Below are positions 11,863 to 24,289 of a DNA stretch of 64,000 bases, piece by piece. Source of the DNA: Halicephalobus mephisto (taxonomy: Eukaryota; Nematoda; Chromadorea; Rhabditida; Panagrolaimidae). The DNA is taken from NCBI GenBank assembly GCA_009193035.1, contig SWDT01000725.1, positions 1-64,000 on the forward strand, written 5' to 3'. The stretch's first letter is position 1; each line of letters opens with the position of its first letter. The notes under the pieces were generated by a model that was given only the letters and a program-made list of their open reading frames with translations, ran no database searches and had not been told where the DNA came from. The translations under genes were made by a program, and so were the position numbers.

Positions 11863-12904
11863 ATGTCGATCTTGGCTGAACCGAGATATAAAAGGAAAAT
11901 TTGTGTTGATCCACAAAATTTAAAATGGAAGAACGATTCGAGTAAATTCGGACAGAAAATGATGGAGAAAATGGGATGGTCCGAAGGTAAAGGTTTAGGA
12001 ATGAATGAACAAGGAAGAACGGAGAATCTGAAGTTGAAAGCTAACTGGACTCAGAAAGGCCTAAAGGCAGAATCGGAAAAACAGAATTCAGACAAAACTT
12101 GGATGAATCATCATGATGAATTTTCGTTTTTGTTGGAGAAATTAAACAAAAAGAAAGAGACTACTGTAGATGAGGAATCTGAGGAACCGGAAATTAAAAA
12201 GCCAAAAAATGCAAAATCCATCGAGGAAACGGTTAAATCGAAAAATAAATTTTTGTAAGTTTTTTAAATTTAAAGATTTTTTGAAATTTTACTAACGTTT
12301 TTTACTTTTTAGTTACCGTAGAATAAGGATGAAAGATCTTTCGCGTTATTCTGAGAAAGATAAATCTGCAGTAATTGGGATTAGAAAGAAAGAAAAAATT
12401 GAAAAAGAAGATAATGAAGTAAAAGAGCCAACCCCGGAAATGGATAATCCTCAGGTTAAAAAAAGTGAATTGTCAGTTAATGATTATTTTGCTCAGAAAA
12501 TGGCCAAGTTTTACGCTAAAAAAGAAACAGATGGATCAAATTCTGCATTGGATGAATCTACTGCTTTAGAGAAGGAACTAGATCCTGAATCAAGTGAACC
12601 AGATTTCGGGGAAAACAAGAAGCATCTGAGAGCGGAAAAGAAGGCTCAGAAAATTGCGAAATTTTACGCTAAAAAAGAAAAAGATGAATGGAATCCTCCG
12701 CTGGATGAGCCTAATCCTCCAGAAAAGGAACTAGATCCTGATTTTGAGCGAAATAAGAAAATGAAAAAAAAGCAAAAGCATACTAAAAAAGAAAAAGATG
12801 AATGGAATCCTCCGCTGGATGAGCTTAATCCTCCAGAAAAGGAACTAGATCCTGATTTTGAACGGAATAAGAAATCCCGAAAAATACAGAAATCTAAAAA
12901 TTAA
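11863..12904 (+). CDS. PINX1: PIN2/TERF1-interacting telomerase inhibitor 1 (G-patch protein)
   Basis: Two exons, 11863-12254 and 12313-12904, give 327 residues. The start MSILAEPRYKRK, the G-patch around KFGQKMMEKMGWSEGKGLG, and the following WMNHHDEFSFLLEKLN closely follow the PINX1 order, as does the later RMKDLSRYSEKD motif. PINX1 and its yeast relative Pxr1/Gno1 act in the nucleolus in rRNA and snoRNA maturation through the DEAH helicase Prp43; the telomerase role is described in mammals. The C-terminus is lysine-rich and carries a recent 114-bp (38-codon) tandem duplication. An ATG at 11842 is in frame, but 11863 matches the family start. Confidence 0.93.
12665..12890 (+). repeat. 114-bp in-frame tandem duplication in PINX1
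   Basis: Two nearly identical 38-codon units carry KKEKDEWNPPLDE and NPPEKELDPDFERNKK. They are at least 95 percent alike by eye, so the duplication is recent. A weaker third relative lies just upstream around KKETDGSNSALDESTALEKELDP. Confidence 0.85.
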
Positions 12905-13168
12905 AAAATCTTCAAACATAGATTGTTGAGTTGTTGATTTTTTATAAAATTTTTATTTAAACTCAAGCATATTTACATTCACTTCGCAAGTGAAAAAACT
13001 TTGAATTTTTTCAAACTCAAAAAATGGACCGATTTTTTGAGAAAGACTAAAAAAAACACTGGTAACAACTACAGTAATTATTATAATTTTTCGGCAATGT
13101 AGAAAAATCCATATTGAGCTAAATACTGGAGAGCTAAAAATTTCAAAAATATCACATCCGTTTTTAGA

Positions 13169-16100
13169 TTACTTGAGTCGTTGTGTTATACTTGCAAGTG
13201 CAATTGCAAAAGCTTGAATTGCAGAAAATGGTTGACGAAAATCTAATGTATATGCACCATTTTCAATTCTGCCAAATTGCATAACTTGTTCCGAATTATA
13301 TTCTATTTGAAAATTTTTCGCAGATTCTTGAGTAACACGTCCACCAAAATCCAATTGATAAACTTGTGTTTGTTCATTCCAGAAAGGTGTTTTGTTTGAC
13401 ATTGTTAACATTTTAGGTTTAGCTTGAGATTTAGTAACTGACTCATTCACCAACGGCTCTCCAAGAACAGCTTTGATATGTTGAACTCGTTGTTGAAGAT
13501 CCCCTCGGATGTCATTTAACATGTCTATTGTTATTTTTTCTTCTATTTGACTTACTTGCTGGGCTATTGATCTCACTTCAGCTCTTAATTCGGCCACAGT
13601 CATGTCTGTTCCTTCTTGTTTCAAATTCGGGGATGCTTTAGACCCTACGGCATTGTTTCCTACTCTTAGATTAGCCGAAGGATTCCTTGAATGATTATTT
13701 GGGGATCTCACAGCAAGTTCATCTGCCATCAAGGACAGTTTTTCCACTACAGCTCTGATGTCATTTAATTGTTTTTGTTTCTTTTTTGACGAAATTTCTC
13801 CGGGATTTCTTCTTGTCTTTCTGTCATTTTGAATCAAATTTCTCACATCTTCATTTGTGTGACTTTCATCATCATCAATAAACCCAATGTCCTCTATTCT
13901 TTCCTGCCATTGACCTTCTTGTGGGATTCCAGATGAGGTAGACGGTCTAGGAACATGTTCTTGTCGATTATGTTCGTCATTTTGATTTCTCGAACTTCTC
14001 GGAACCGACTGGAATGATCTTCTTCTCAAAAGTTCCATTATCGAAGGCGATTGACTTGAATTATTCGTTTTTTTCGTCGACGACAATTGTTCCAATTCCA
14101 CCGCGACTTTCTTCATTCTCTCAATATGATGATTTAACGCTTGTTTTAATCCATCAAATTCCGTCAATACAGTATTATAAAATTGTTTTTCTTCCGCCAA
14201 AAGTTCTGTCTCCTGATCATCGTCAAATTCCATAGCATTACCTTCCAATTCATTATTCAATATATCGTTGTCTAACAATCTTTGAAGCTCATCCGCTTGA
14301 TTAAGATTCCTTAACAAATTCGTACCCGTTTTCGCGGCAAGATTCGAATTTTCCGATTCCTTCGTTTGAGCCGAATTTGTTCTTGTTTGACTTTTCTTTT
14401 CTGGTGTTCTGACAGGGGTTCCTGTTGCCGATCTAACATACGATATATCAACTTCTTCTTCTCTCAAGTCGGCCAGATGAATCGTCATTTGTCTTGGTTG
14501 AAGATGTAATACTGATGTTTTATAAACAACATTTGCCAGAAATTGAGGAAGTTCTTTTATTCCCGGTGATGTAATTTTAAATTTCGTGCACCAAACATTC
14601 GAATTAACTTGAACCAAGGTAGGGGGGTTCTTCGATGACCTTGGAGCAACCCGTTTATTCATAAACTTTCTGAATTGTCTTTTACTCTGTCTCCACAGGG
14701 AAGTTCTCTGATTGCTCTCCCTTCTAAAAGTTGCCAGATCCTCTGAAAAAAACCCTTTAAAATCAATTCATCCATTGTCATGTGAACAGAAAACAAGTTC
14801 TAGTCTCCAACAAGTCCCAATTGTTGAATCGCAAATTATGATTTTTCCATCGATTATTTGCTTAATTTTCTTTCGTAAATACTATAACCGATACGGGAAA
14901 ATAATCCCGAACGTCAAAAAACTTTTAAAAAACGCAAAATTGATGCACAAAAAGTAGTAAAAAACAAGTGTTAAAAATTAATAAAATTAACAGCTGTTTT
15001 TCCGACTACAGTAACGCAGGGTTTTTCGTTCCAGGAGTGCAGTTTTCGCCTCGGCTCCAGTCGAGATCGATTCCCAAACATTAAAAAAGCAGTTTAATTG
15101 ACTAAAAGAATTAATTTCGTCACATTCGATTCGACTTCAAGGTCTGATTAATTGCAGACGCAAAAACATAGAATCAAAACAGTCATAAAACGTGTAAGTT
15201 GGAAAATTTAAAGCGTACCGGAAATGTTTACCTTCGCAAAAATCCTAAGTTTGTTCATTTTAGAATTATTTGTTTCTCAATCAATAAAATTCATACTTAC
15301 CGACTTGAGCTGAAGAACCATTTTCAAATCTGGATCTGCTTTCTTCCCTTTTGTGGAGATGTGGTGGCAATGAAATTAAAAATTGTGGAATGATTCTGTT
15401 GATTTGTCTGCCTAATAAAATAGGAACTAATCCTCCCATATGTTCCATACAAAGCATATAATGATAGGACTTCCTTGGAACAGGAACAATTGTGCAGTAC
15501 CATCTCCAATCCGTCGGCATTGTTATCGCTTTGAAGATTTCGTTTGATTTCGGAACACGACACTGAAAAAAATTTAAATTTAAAATGAAATTTAAGAAAT
15601 CATACCCTAATAATATGGTGATCAAAGTGCTTTAGCACTAGTTTCTCTCTTGATGGAAGAGATAACGTGTCTACCGAGTCTGCACTTCTGCCTAGACTTA
15701 TCCACAGTTGATAATTGACAAGTTCGGATAATTTAGGTACTCCAGGAACGATCTTTCCGACGGCTAATTGACCTCCAGCAGCAATAATTACCGCAAAATC
15801 GTCATGAGCCCACGTAAATGCCGTCAAGGGAGATTTCGACAACGGAGCGGCAAAAGAATGAAGGACTTCTCCTTTGTAACTAAGAATAGTTATCCTAAAA
15901 ATTACAAAATAAATTTAAAAATACTAACAGAGTAAATAAAAATTCGAAAATGAACCAAAAAATAAAAGTTGATGGAAATTTTAAAATTAAAAAATACTCG
16001 AAAATTATTTAAAATTGACAAAATTAATCAATTTACCTGTTGCAAGTACAGACGACTGCTAACATGGTTCCATTAGCACTCCACTCAATTTTGAGCACAG

Positions 16101-16869
16101 GATCGAAGCTCTGGTACGAAAACGGCTCGATTTCGTAATAAGTATTTGCAAAAACGACCTCATCCGTTGAGGAACAGGCGGCAAGAGTCCACTTCTTGTC
16201 GGATTCCCTAATTGAGGAGAAAGCGACCTTAGATACCGGCACATGGAAGACTTCTCTTTCGTGGATAATGTTCCCGTGTTCGTTCAGGACTTGGATCGAT
16301 CCGGAAGAGAACCCCATGACCACCTCCTCCGAATTCGGGGACCATGCTCCACAGAGGACCGTGACGTCGTAGTTATTTGACCACACCCGTTGTCCTGAGG
16401 CGGTTCCTGAAGAAACGAGTGAAATTGATATATGGGGGTTTGAACACTTACCGATGAGCACGAAATTGTCTTCGTAGCAGATCAAAGTGGCGGTTCCGTT
16501 GGGACTCCAGCAGAAATCCCTGACTTTGACTCCTCGGTCGTTGACCAACTCCACAGACCATCGTTCTTCATTAGGGATCCAGACGTAGATGAATCCGGAA
16601 ACGTCACAAGAAACGAGTTTGCTCTGAGGCTTGTTCCAGCTTACATGGCCGATCGCGCTGTGATGACCACGGAGATTGAAATTATATCTTTTTATGCATT
16701 GAGTATCTGGCACAAGATCCGTATAAGTGATTCCGACTACTCCACTTTCTGATCCCACCGCCAACAGTCCTTTGGTCTCCTTGGAAGACGAGTTCATCCA
16801 AGCCAGACACGTGATCGTCGGCTCAATCGCGGCTCCAGACCAATTCCGACTTTCCCACAGAATCTTCAT
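13169..16869 (-). CDS. TULP4: Tubby superfamily protein with WD40 repeats and SOCS box (TULP4/TUSP)
   Basis: Five exons, 16869-16452, 16406-16037, 15894-15606, 15562-15301 and 14742-13169, join in phase to 970 residues. The N-terminal half is a WD40 propeller with the TULP4-typical blocks [20 protein letters not shown] and [17 protein letters not shown]. Next comes [19 protein letters not shown], which sits where TULP4 has its SOCS-box region. The start of the split tubby domain reads [10 protein letters not shown] and [17 protein letters not shown] long polar Ser/Asn-rich insert of about 300 residues separates it from the C-terminal tubby block, which has [37 protein letters not shown] and ends ITQRLK. 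TULP4 is thought to be a substrate receptor of a Cullin-RING ligase. I do not recall a TULP4 orthologue in C. elegans. Confidence 0.93.
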
Positions 16870-17149
16870 TGTGGCTTCACTGGAGGCAGATGGGAATCTG
16901 CATTTGAATTAAAGACCTAAAATCAATATATTAATCGTAAACAAATTTACCTAAAAACCCCAAAAACCCAAAAGTAATTACCAAACTTGTCGGAAATAAC
17001 CAAGTAAACAAGCCAAAAAAACCAGAATTAAAATAACAGTAAACCAATCGCACTGGCCACGGATCAAATTAAACGACTTTTTACGGAATTGTCAGGTGGT
17101 ATCAGAACTTTCCCCAACAAAATAGGGAAAAATAAGTAAAAAACCCAGA

Positions 17150-17449
17150 TTGACAGTTATGTCTGTTACTGACAAAACTTTTCAAAGAAAGTCGCGCAGG
17201 AACAGAGAAAGAAAATCGCAAATTGTAGAACCCAGCCAGAGAAACGACAAAACGAGAAATTTCAAACAGATGGAACATGTGCTGAAGACGAACAAGTATG
17301 CACAATTGGAGGAAAACGGACGAACATTCTCCGTTGCCGTGCGACCAGGACAAACAGGACATCAAAGAAGGAAAGAACGGCTTGTGCCCCAAATATATTC
17401 CGCGCGAGACCAATTGTCAGGTTTCTCTTCAGGGCAAAAAAGACAATAA
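17150..17449 (+). CDS. Uncertain small basic ORF
   Basis: A 99-codon frame, very rich in Arg, Lys and Gln, lies between the start of TULP4 (minus) and SCAMP (plus). The other two forward frames are also open across most of the stretch, and one carries several Cys residues (PLPCDQDKQDIKEGKNGLCP and PRETNCQ) with reasonable codons. A coding exon is likely here, but which frame is used cannot be settled by eye. A splice from 17447 (gtatctg) to the acceptor at 17579 is possible for two of the frames. No family is recognised. Confidence 0.3.
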   Translation: MTVMSVTDKTFQRKSRRNRERKSQIVEPSQRNDKTRNFKQMEHVLKTNKYAQLEENGRTFSVAVRPGQTGHQRRKERLVPQIYSARDQLSGFSSGQKRQ

Positions 17450-17568
17450 GTATCTGATTTTACTGTTGGGAGATATTACCGGATGGGATAATCCTATTTG
17501 TTTGTTTTTGTTATTTTTTATGTTATTTCTGTCGTGTTTATTTACGTGGAATATTCGATTTGTTGACG

Positions 17569-17579
17569 TTATTTTTTAG
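17569..17579 (+). other. Probable spliced-leader acceptor of SCAMP
   Basis: A strong T-rich acceptor (ttattttttag) lies 70 bp before the SCAMP start codon with no in-frame upstream coding exon that must be joined to it. In nematodes such a site is usually where a spliced leader is added. A normal 5-prime UTR intron is the alternative. Confidence 0.4.
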
Positions 17580-17649
17580 GAAGAGTTGGAAGAATCGATC
17601 ACTTTCCTGAGTCATCTTTTTTCTTACTTTTTTTCAAATTTCGTAAACC

Positions 17650-19857
17650 ATGTCGAATTTGAATGACAATCCGTTCGCGGATCCTTTTGCGGTGAGTTTT
17701 TATATAAAATCATCGTTTTTAAGAATTTCCGATAGGTGGATTTTTATTTTTTTTGTATTTTTAAAATCAGGGTAAATCGTTTTTTGATGAGGTATTTCGA
17801 TGTTAGTTATGGTTTTTAGGATGTTTACTAATGGTTTCATATATGAAAATTAATCTTGAAGATTAGATAGAGGTTTTTTACCTGATACAATCTTAATTCA
17901 GGGATTTCTGGATCTATTCAGACAGAATATAGATTCGAAGTGTCAATTACGAAATCCTGTAAGATCTCGAGTTAATTACCCCGCAAAACCAAAATTTCGG
18001 GATATTTTTGTTTGAAAACCATTGGAAATTCATTTTTAGATACTTTCGCAATTGTAATTTGATTTTCGAATTTCCTATCGTTATGGTGATTTTTTAGGAT
18101 CCCAGTGTCCAACAGGCTACACGAACGACGGATGCTGCTACTGAAGAATACAACCCTTTCGCTAACCAGGGACAACACGGAACAAATGCCCCGTCGCCTC
18201 GTCCTGTAAGTTCGTTTGCATCCCTATTGATGATTAGCGGAGGATAATCCGGATTAATCTGGGTCAAATGTCATTCAATCGATCCAATTACGGCTTCAAG
18301 TTTGTTTAGGCATAGAAATTTCGGGGAGTGCGACTTTCTCATGGAAGCGCCTTTGGGACTATTGATTAATCGATAAGCTTCTGGCTCTTGGGGTTTTCTG
18401 CACCAGTGCTTCCGAATCCAAGCATGTCCTCGTAAACAGTTGTTGTCGGGATTAGCTGCATAATATTAGGTTTTGTTAACTAGCAAAATTGGATTTCAAT
18501 CGGAAATGGTTAGAGATGCTTTTAATTTTTAAAGTAAATTTGCTTTCTAGGCTCAGACTGCAGTGCCTATGACAAGTGATGAAATATTCCGTCAGCAGGA
18601 AGAACTTCGACGTCGTGAGCAAGAACTTCAACGTCGACAGCAGGAATTTGAACGAAGACAGCAAACAGGTGCTGGAGGTCCTAGAGGTGCTCAGCCCCAT
18701 AATTGGCCCCCTGTTCCGGCGTTCATTCCAGTAGAACCATGTTTCTACCATGACATTGATGTTGATATTCCTGTCCAATTCCAAGAAACAGTAAGGCTAG
18801 TGTACTACGTCTATCTTGTTTACGTCCTTGCATTGGTATCGAACATTGTGGCTTCATTATTCTTCTGGCTCTTTGCCAACGGCACTATCGGCATTTTCTT
18901 CCTAAGTATTATTCAGACGATTTTATTCACCCCGTGTTCATTTTTGTTTTGGTATCGACCTGTCTACAAGGCTTTCAGGTAAGTCGAGTTTGAATTTCCG
19001 GAAAACTTCACTTAACTAGTATAGCAACTAGTTTTCGATAGGGTATTTGGGTGTTAGTTGATTTTTAAAATATATATGTTAGTATTTTGATATATGAACA
19101 TTGACACTCGAGAATGGATAGAGGGTTTTATATTAGATGTGGATCTAATTCAGAAATTCGTAGATTTATATAGATAGAGTATAGACCCAAAAGGTTCATT
19201 ATGAAATAATTATCGTGTAAAAACAAAATTCTCACATAGACTGGTTTGATTTCTGACAATTTTTAGACGTTTGTTTCGAGAATTTCATAAGACTTTCATT
19301 TTTGATTCTTTATGATTGATTGGAATCGTATAGACTTAGGAAACAAGCATCCCATAAAGCCTGAATTTAGGCTATTTTGGTTTTTGAAGATGTCTAGAAC
19401 TTCGCGGCGAGACAGTTGAACAACAGTATCAATCTCTGCTTTTCATGATCGTACGGTAATTAATTAATGAATTTTCAGAGATGACAGTTCGTTCAATTTC
19501 ATGATTTTCTTCTTTGTGCTGTTCTTCCATAGCATTTTCTGCCTGATACAAGCTATAGGATTCTCTACGTATGCATGTGGATGGAGTAACACGATTCCGA
19601 CCTTCAGTGTGAATATTCTGGTTGCTCTTATTATGGTCGTCAGTTCGGTCGCTTTTAGCGCAGCATTCATCGGCATGGTGTATTCTTTGATTAGAGTTCA
19701 TCGTTTCTATCGTGGAGCTGGTTTCACATTCGACAAAGCTCGGAAAGAATTCAGTGAAGGAGTTATGGCAGACAAAAATGTTCAAGCAGCAACTAACCAA
19801 GCGGCCAGAGCTGCTGCTGCTCATGCTGTCAACGAAGCTGTTTCTGGAAGATACTAA
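17650..19857 (+). CDS. SCAMP: Secretory carrier-associated membrane protein
   Basis: Exons 17650-17691, 18098-18205, 18551-18978 and 19479-19857 join to 318 residues. The N-terminus carries NPF-type motifs (DNPFADPF, EYNPFANQ) known to bind EH-domain proteins. A coiled coil of repeated RRREQELQRRQQEF type follows, then four membrane helices flanking the SCAMP core (PCFYHDIDVDIP before the first helix, CSFLFWYRPVYKAFR between the second and third). The C-terminal cytosolic tail is Ala-rich. SCAMPs recycle membrane between the trans-Golgi, endosomes and plasma membrane. Introns 1-3 are several hundred bases, longer than in neighbouring genes. Confidence 0.95.
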
Positions 19858-20043
19858 AACCCTTAACCTGTAACAAATTTTTTCTCATTAACTACGGTGT
19901 CTTTTTGGCACTATACTAATGTGCTCTCTTTTGTTCTCCTTTTGGACTGGTAGATATGTTTATTTTTTCCAAAGGTAGTTTTTTATTTATTGTCGTCTTT
20001 ACCGACTATAATATTTCTTGTAATTTTAAAAATATTTTCAAAT

Positions 20044-23000
20044 TTACAAATAAAAAAGTTCGATACCATCAGAAGGTTCACTCCAGAAAAGAACATCAAG
20101 TTTTGAAGCAACTTTTTCCTTTTCAGATGAATCAATAAGTGCAACAACACATCCACCCCAACCAGCACCAGTTAATCTTGCTCCAAGACATCCAGCATCA
20201 AGACATTTTTTAACAGTTAAATCAAGTTCAGGACATGAACATTCATAATTATCTCGACATGAAATATGTGATTCATTCATTAATTTTCCCATATTGATTA
20301 AATTTCCTTCTTCACAAGATTTTTGAAAATCAAAAACTCTTTGAGCTTCTGTAAATACATGCATTGCTCGATTACGAAGATGAAATTTTTTTAATTCAGA
20401 TGTATTACCATTAAGACTGTATTCAATTAAATCAGAATCAGTTGTTTCTAATTCTCTGAGAATTTCATCTCTTTCCATTATGTCTTCTTCGAAATGTCTA
20501 TCTATAACGGATATCATTTCATCTGGTTCTTTACCTAAAAATTCTGCCAAATTTCTTAAAGTTCTGATTTCTCTCCAATTACAGTGTACTAATCTTTTTG
20601 AAATTATTTGAGCTGCAATTCTACATTCTACAACTCTGGTGTTGTAGTAAGCAGTTGCTCCTTTGTTCATTGTTGCACCTGAATGAAGGACAGCAAATAA
20701 TGCATTTTTGGGTAAATTAATTTTTGTTGATATTAATGGATTAAAATCGATTCTTAGGGCTACTCCTTGTTCAGCAAGACATTCTATTGCTTGATCCATT
20801 CCTCCTCCTTCGACTCCTATGTATCTTTCGACTCTACTTGCGAGATCTGCCAGATTACTTTTGTTCAATTTTTCTGGATTCAATTTAGATTCAGAAGCCA
20901 ATGTAGCAAGTAACGCAGCACACACCACAGAACTAGAACTACTCAAACCAGCAGCCGGAGGGATATTCCCTGAAACAAGCACATCCAATCCCCCATCAGT
21001 GGACGTCTGAGGAAGTCCTAATTCCTCCTTAGCCCCTCTCCATCCACTCAGGAAATAATGGTACCATTTAGGACGAGTTGTCCCCAACCAATGGACAGAA
21101 GCATCATGAACATAAGGCCTAAAAAACAAAAATATTTCAAAAACAATTTTTTATAAAATTACCAAAATAACTTTCTTAATTTTCAAACAACTATTAAAAC
21201 ATAAATCTCCAAAAATATCGCTATTTTTACAAAATTCGTTTTTTATGCAGGAATTCAAAAATTACAAAAAATTTAAAAATTGAGATAATTTTACAAAAAC
21301 GTTTTTAATTTTAAAAATCCCTAAAATTACCGAAAAAATAAAAAACCGATTACAGTATTAAATTTTCGAAATTATTTTTTGTTTAAAAAAATTAATTTTT
21401 TTTATTTTTTGAAAATCCGTGTTTTTAAATATTTTCAGAATTTTAAATTATTGAAAAAATTATTAATCTGCGAAAACATGGATTTTCATGAATTTTATTC
21501 TGGAAAAAATCCGTTAAAAACAAAATTTCATGAGATTTACTTATATCCACGAAAATCCTCTGAACAAATATATTTTAATTTTTAGTCTTTGGGGAAATTC
21601 CTAAAAATATTTAATGTATCAAAATCGAGCGATTGTATAGTACTCGATTCTTTGGGATTTTTGATCTTCTTAGATTTGAATTAATTTCGAAATTTTTATC
21701 TTTTATAAGTAAGTTTTTTGGTTATTTGATAAATCTAACATCCCAATAAGAAACCAAAAAACTAATCCAAAAACAAAAATTACAAGATTACTCCTTTAGG
21801 ACATTTACTCCCTCTAATTTCCCTAATTTTGGACTTTTTTCTATCTTTTTTATCCAATTGACCGATCTAACATCTCAATAAGGAACCAAAAAACTAATCC
21901 AAAAACAAAAAATTACAAGATTACTCCTTCAAGACATTTACTCCCTCTAATTTCCCTAATTTTGGACTTTTCTAAAATCAATTTTCTACCCCTTTGATTA
22001 CCCTAATATTCCAACCAGATGACTAAAACGTTGAAAAAAGAACAAAAAAATAAAAAATTGCTTCCTTTGGGACTTTTGACTCCCTCGATTTTCATTAATT
22101 TTAGAATTTTTATCTTTTCCACATCAGCCTTATTGGTCATTACTGATCAAACACGGCAATCAAGTGACCAAAATGCTTCTCTAAAAATAAACAATCGAAA
22201 CAACTATACGACAGTTGTACCTTTGCAATTTTTGATTCCCGAAACATTTACTTTTTTACTATTTTTGTTCATTTTTCGATTTTTTTTGTCACTAGACAGA
22301 CTTAACATTCCAACCAAATGACAAAAAACATCAAGTTTAAAAAAATCAGACAGTTGTTCCCTTGCGACATTTATTCCCTTTTGATTTTTGCTGATTTTCA
22401 ATTTTATTTTTTTTCATCAATCTTTTTTGGTCATTGAACTGACCTAAGATGTCAATCAAATAACCAAAAATACTGGTTTAAGAAGAAAAATGAGACTAGT
22501 ATTATGAAATTAATGAACAAAAATCATAAAGAAGAAACATCATGCAAAATAAAAAACTTAAAAATGTTAAAAATCGTAAAGAATGGAAAATTGAAGTAAT
22601 AAGTATTGCAAAAAATCAAAACAGTACAGTAACCAATACTTTACAATATAAAAACACCAGGAAAATATTACAAAATATTATAACTTATTTAAACTATTTA
22701 ATATTTCCAATTTTCTCTACATTAAGATATTTAAAGTAATGAATATTATGAAAGATCAAAAATAATACAGTAACCAATATTGCAGACAATTCCGAAAAAG
22801 TTAGAAAATTAAAAATCTTAAATTTTCTCAAAAAACTACAAAGTAATGAATATCATGAAAGATCAAAAATAATACAGTAACCAATATTGCAGATAATTCC
22901 GAAAAAGTTAGAAAATTTAACATTTTTAATTTTCTAAAAGAAATTATAAAGTAATAAATACCCAAAAAAGTAATAGCGAAAAACGTGCATTCTATTAATT

Positions 23001-23992
23001 TCGAAACTTGCCCCAATTTTAACAAATTTCAAAAGAAAATTGGCGCGATTACAACTTGCTTCGATTGGTGATCATCAAAGGTCGATTGCGTATTCTCTTT
23101 CCCACAGAAACACGAGGTTCCTAATTTTATCATTCATCACCCCCGAATGGCGCTTCAGGGAATTTAAATCAATCTTATTTTTTATTAGAAAAAACTAAAA
23201 ATAAACTTACTCATAAGCAGGATCCACATTGTTGAAATTTATCTTTGAGGTATTGTTTTTCCGTAACAAAACAAAAGTGGCTTGTTTGATCGCCATAGGA
23301 AGAACGGAATACCCACTATAGTCGATATGCTCTCCTGGAGAAATTAATTTCAAATACCAAAAGTGAATTTAACATGGAAATAAATTTCAAATCAAACTTC
23401 AAAATTAACCAGTCCGAAAATAATCATTTATATTATTTTTGTAAACTATATTTTCGATAAATTTATCTTCGGTATATATTAATTAATCTATCAGAAATAA
23501 ATTTACCGAAAACTCGGAAAATTAATTTACGTATTGAAAGCAAATTTATCGAAAATTAACTAGTTAGAAATTAATTTACGTATTGAAAGTAAATTTATCG
23601 AAAATTAACTAGTTAGAAATTAATTTACGTATTGAAAGTAAATTTATCGAAAATTAACTAGTTAGAAATTAATTTACGTATTGAAAGTAAATTTACCGAA
23701 AATTGATCCATGTATAGGGAACTTTTATATAAGGTATATATAGGAAATACATATATAAGGAAGGTATTTATGGGAAATACATATATAAGGAAGGTATTTA
23801 TGGGGAATCTATATATAAGGAAGGTATTTATGGGGAATCTATATATACAAAATTAACTTCGAAAGACTCACCGATGAGGTTCACTCTCCCGGGGCATCTG
23901 ACCCCGATCTCCGGCTTGGCTCCATACTTGTCTTCGAATATAGCTTCTAATTGATCAAAATATGGATCTTTGGTCTTATTAGGAGGAGCCAT
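20044..23992 (-). CDS. GALK1: Galactokinase
   Basis: Exons 23992-23872, 23334-23211 and 21118-20044 give 439 residues, a normal galactokinase length. GHMP-kinase motifs are all present: the galactose-binding CPGRVNLIGEHIDYSGY (joined across intron 1), the ATP-binding loop GNIPPAAGLSSSSS, and motif 3 LTGAGWGGCVVAL. The enzyme phosphorylates galactose to galactose-1-phosphate in the Leloir pathway. The frame is open upstream to an ATG at 24133, but the shorter start MAPPNKTKDPY fits the family better. Intron 2 is 2.1 kb, very large for this window, and it and intron 1 are built almost entirely of tandem repeats. The nearby tract at 23.5-23.86 kb belongs to intron 1. Confidence 0.95.
21700..22470. 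repeat. Degenerate ~135-150 bp tandem array in galactokinase intron 2
   Basis: About six diverged units lie head to tail. Each contains a block of the type actctaacatccaatcaaataaccaaaaaa, followed by an acaaaaaattacaagattactcctttgggac block and ctccctctaatttccctaatttt. Adjacent early units (21725 and 21858) are very alike; later ones are weaker. Confidence 0.75.
22585..22930. repeat. ~108-bp tandem repeat, galactokinase intron 2
   Basis: The unit starting aagtaatgaatattatgaaag and continuing through cagtaaccaatattgcag appears at 22733 and 22842 almost unchanged, with a weaker copy from about 22589. Confidence 0.75.
23513..23860. repeat. 49-bp and 30-bp minisatellites in galactokinase intron 1
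   Basis: Four head-to-tail 49-bp units (attaatttacgtattgaaag followed by taaatttatcgaaaattaactag) at about 23513-23705 are nearly identical. They are followed by about four 30-bp units (ggaaggtatttatggggaat, then ctatatataa) at 23735-23850 running up to the donor of exon 1. Confidence 0.9.
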
Positions 23993-24289
23993 TGCTGAAT
24001 GAAACCGACTGATAGCGGAGAAGAATCGAGACTGACCGAACGCGCGAGTCGGTCCATCTCCCCGCCTCGTGTGCGTTGCCGTTTTTGTCACCAGACGAAC
24101 ATGATTAACGGTGCTGTAAAAAACAGCAGTCACTCGTGAGATCAGAATTTCTTTCAGAGAAATAAAATTTATAAAATTTAAAGAATCTTATGATTAATTT
24201 GACCTTTTAGCAATGTACACGAAGAACAGAAAATCCCCACAGGTGTCAACAACAATATCGTTTTTGCCATTTTCGAAAAAGTCCTTATT

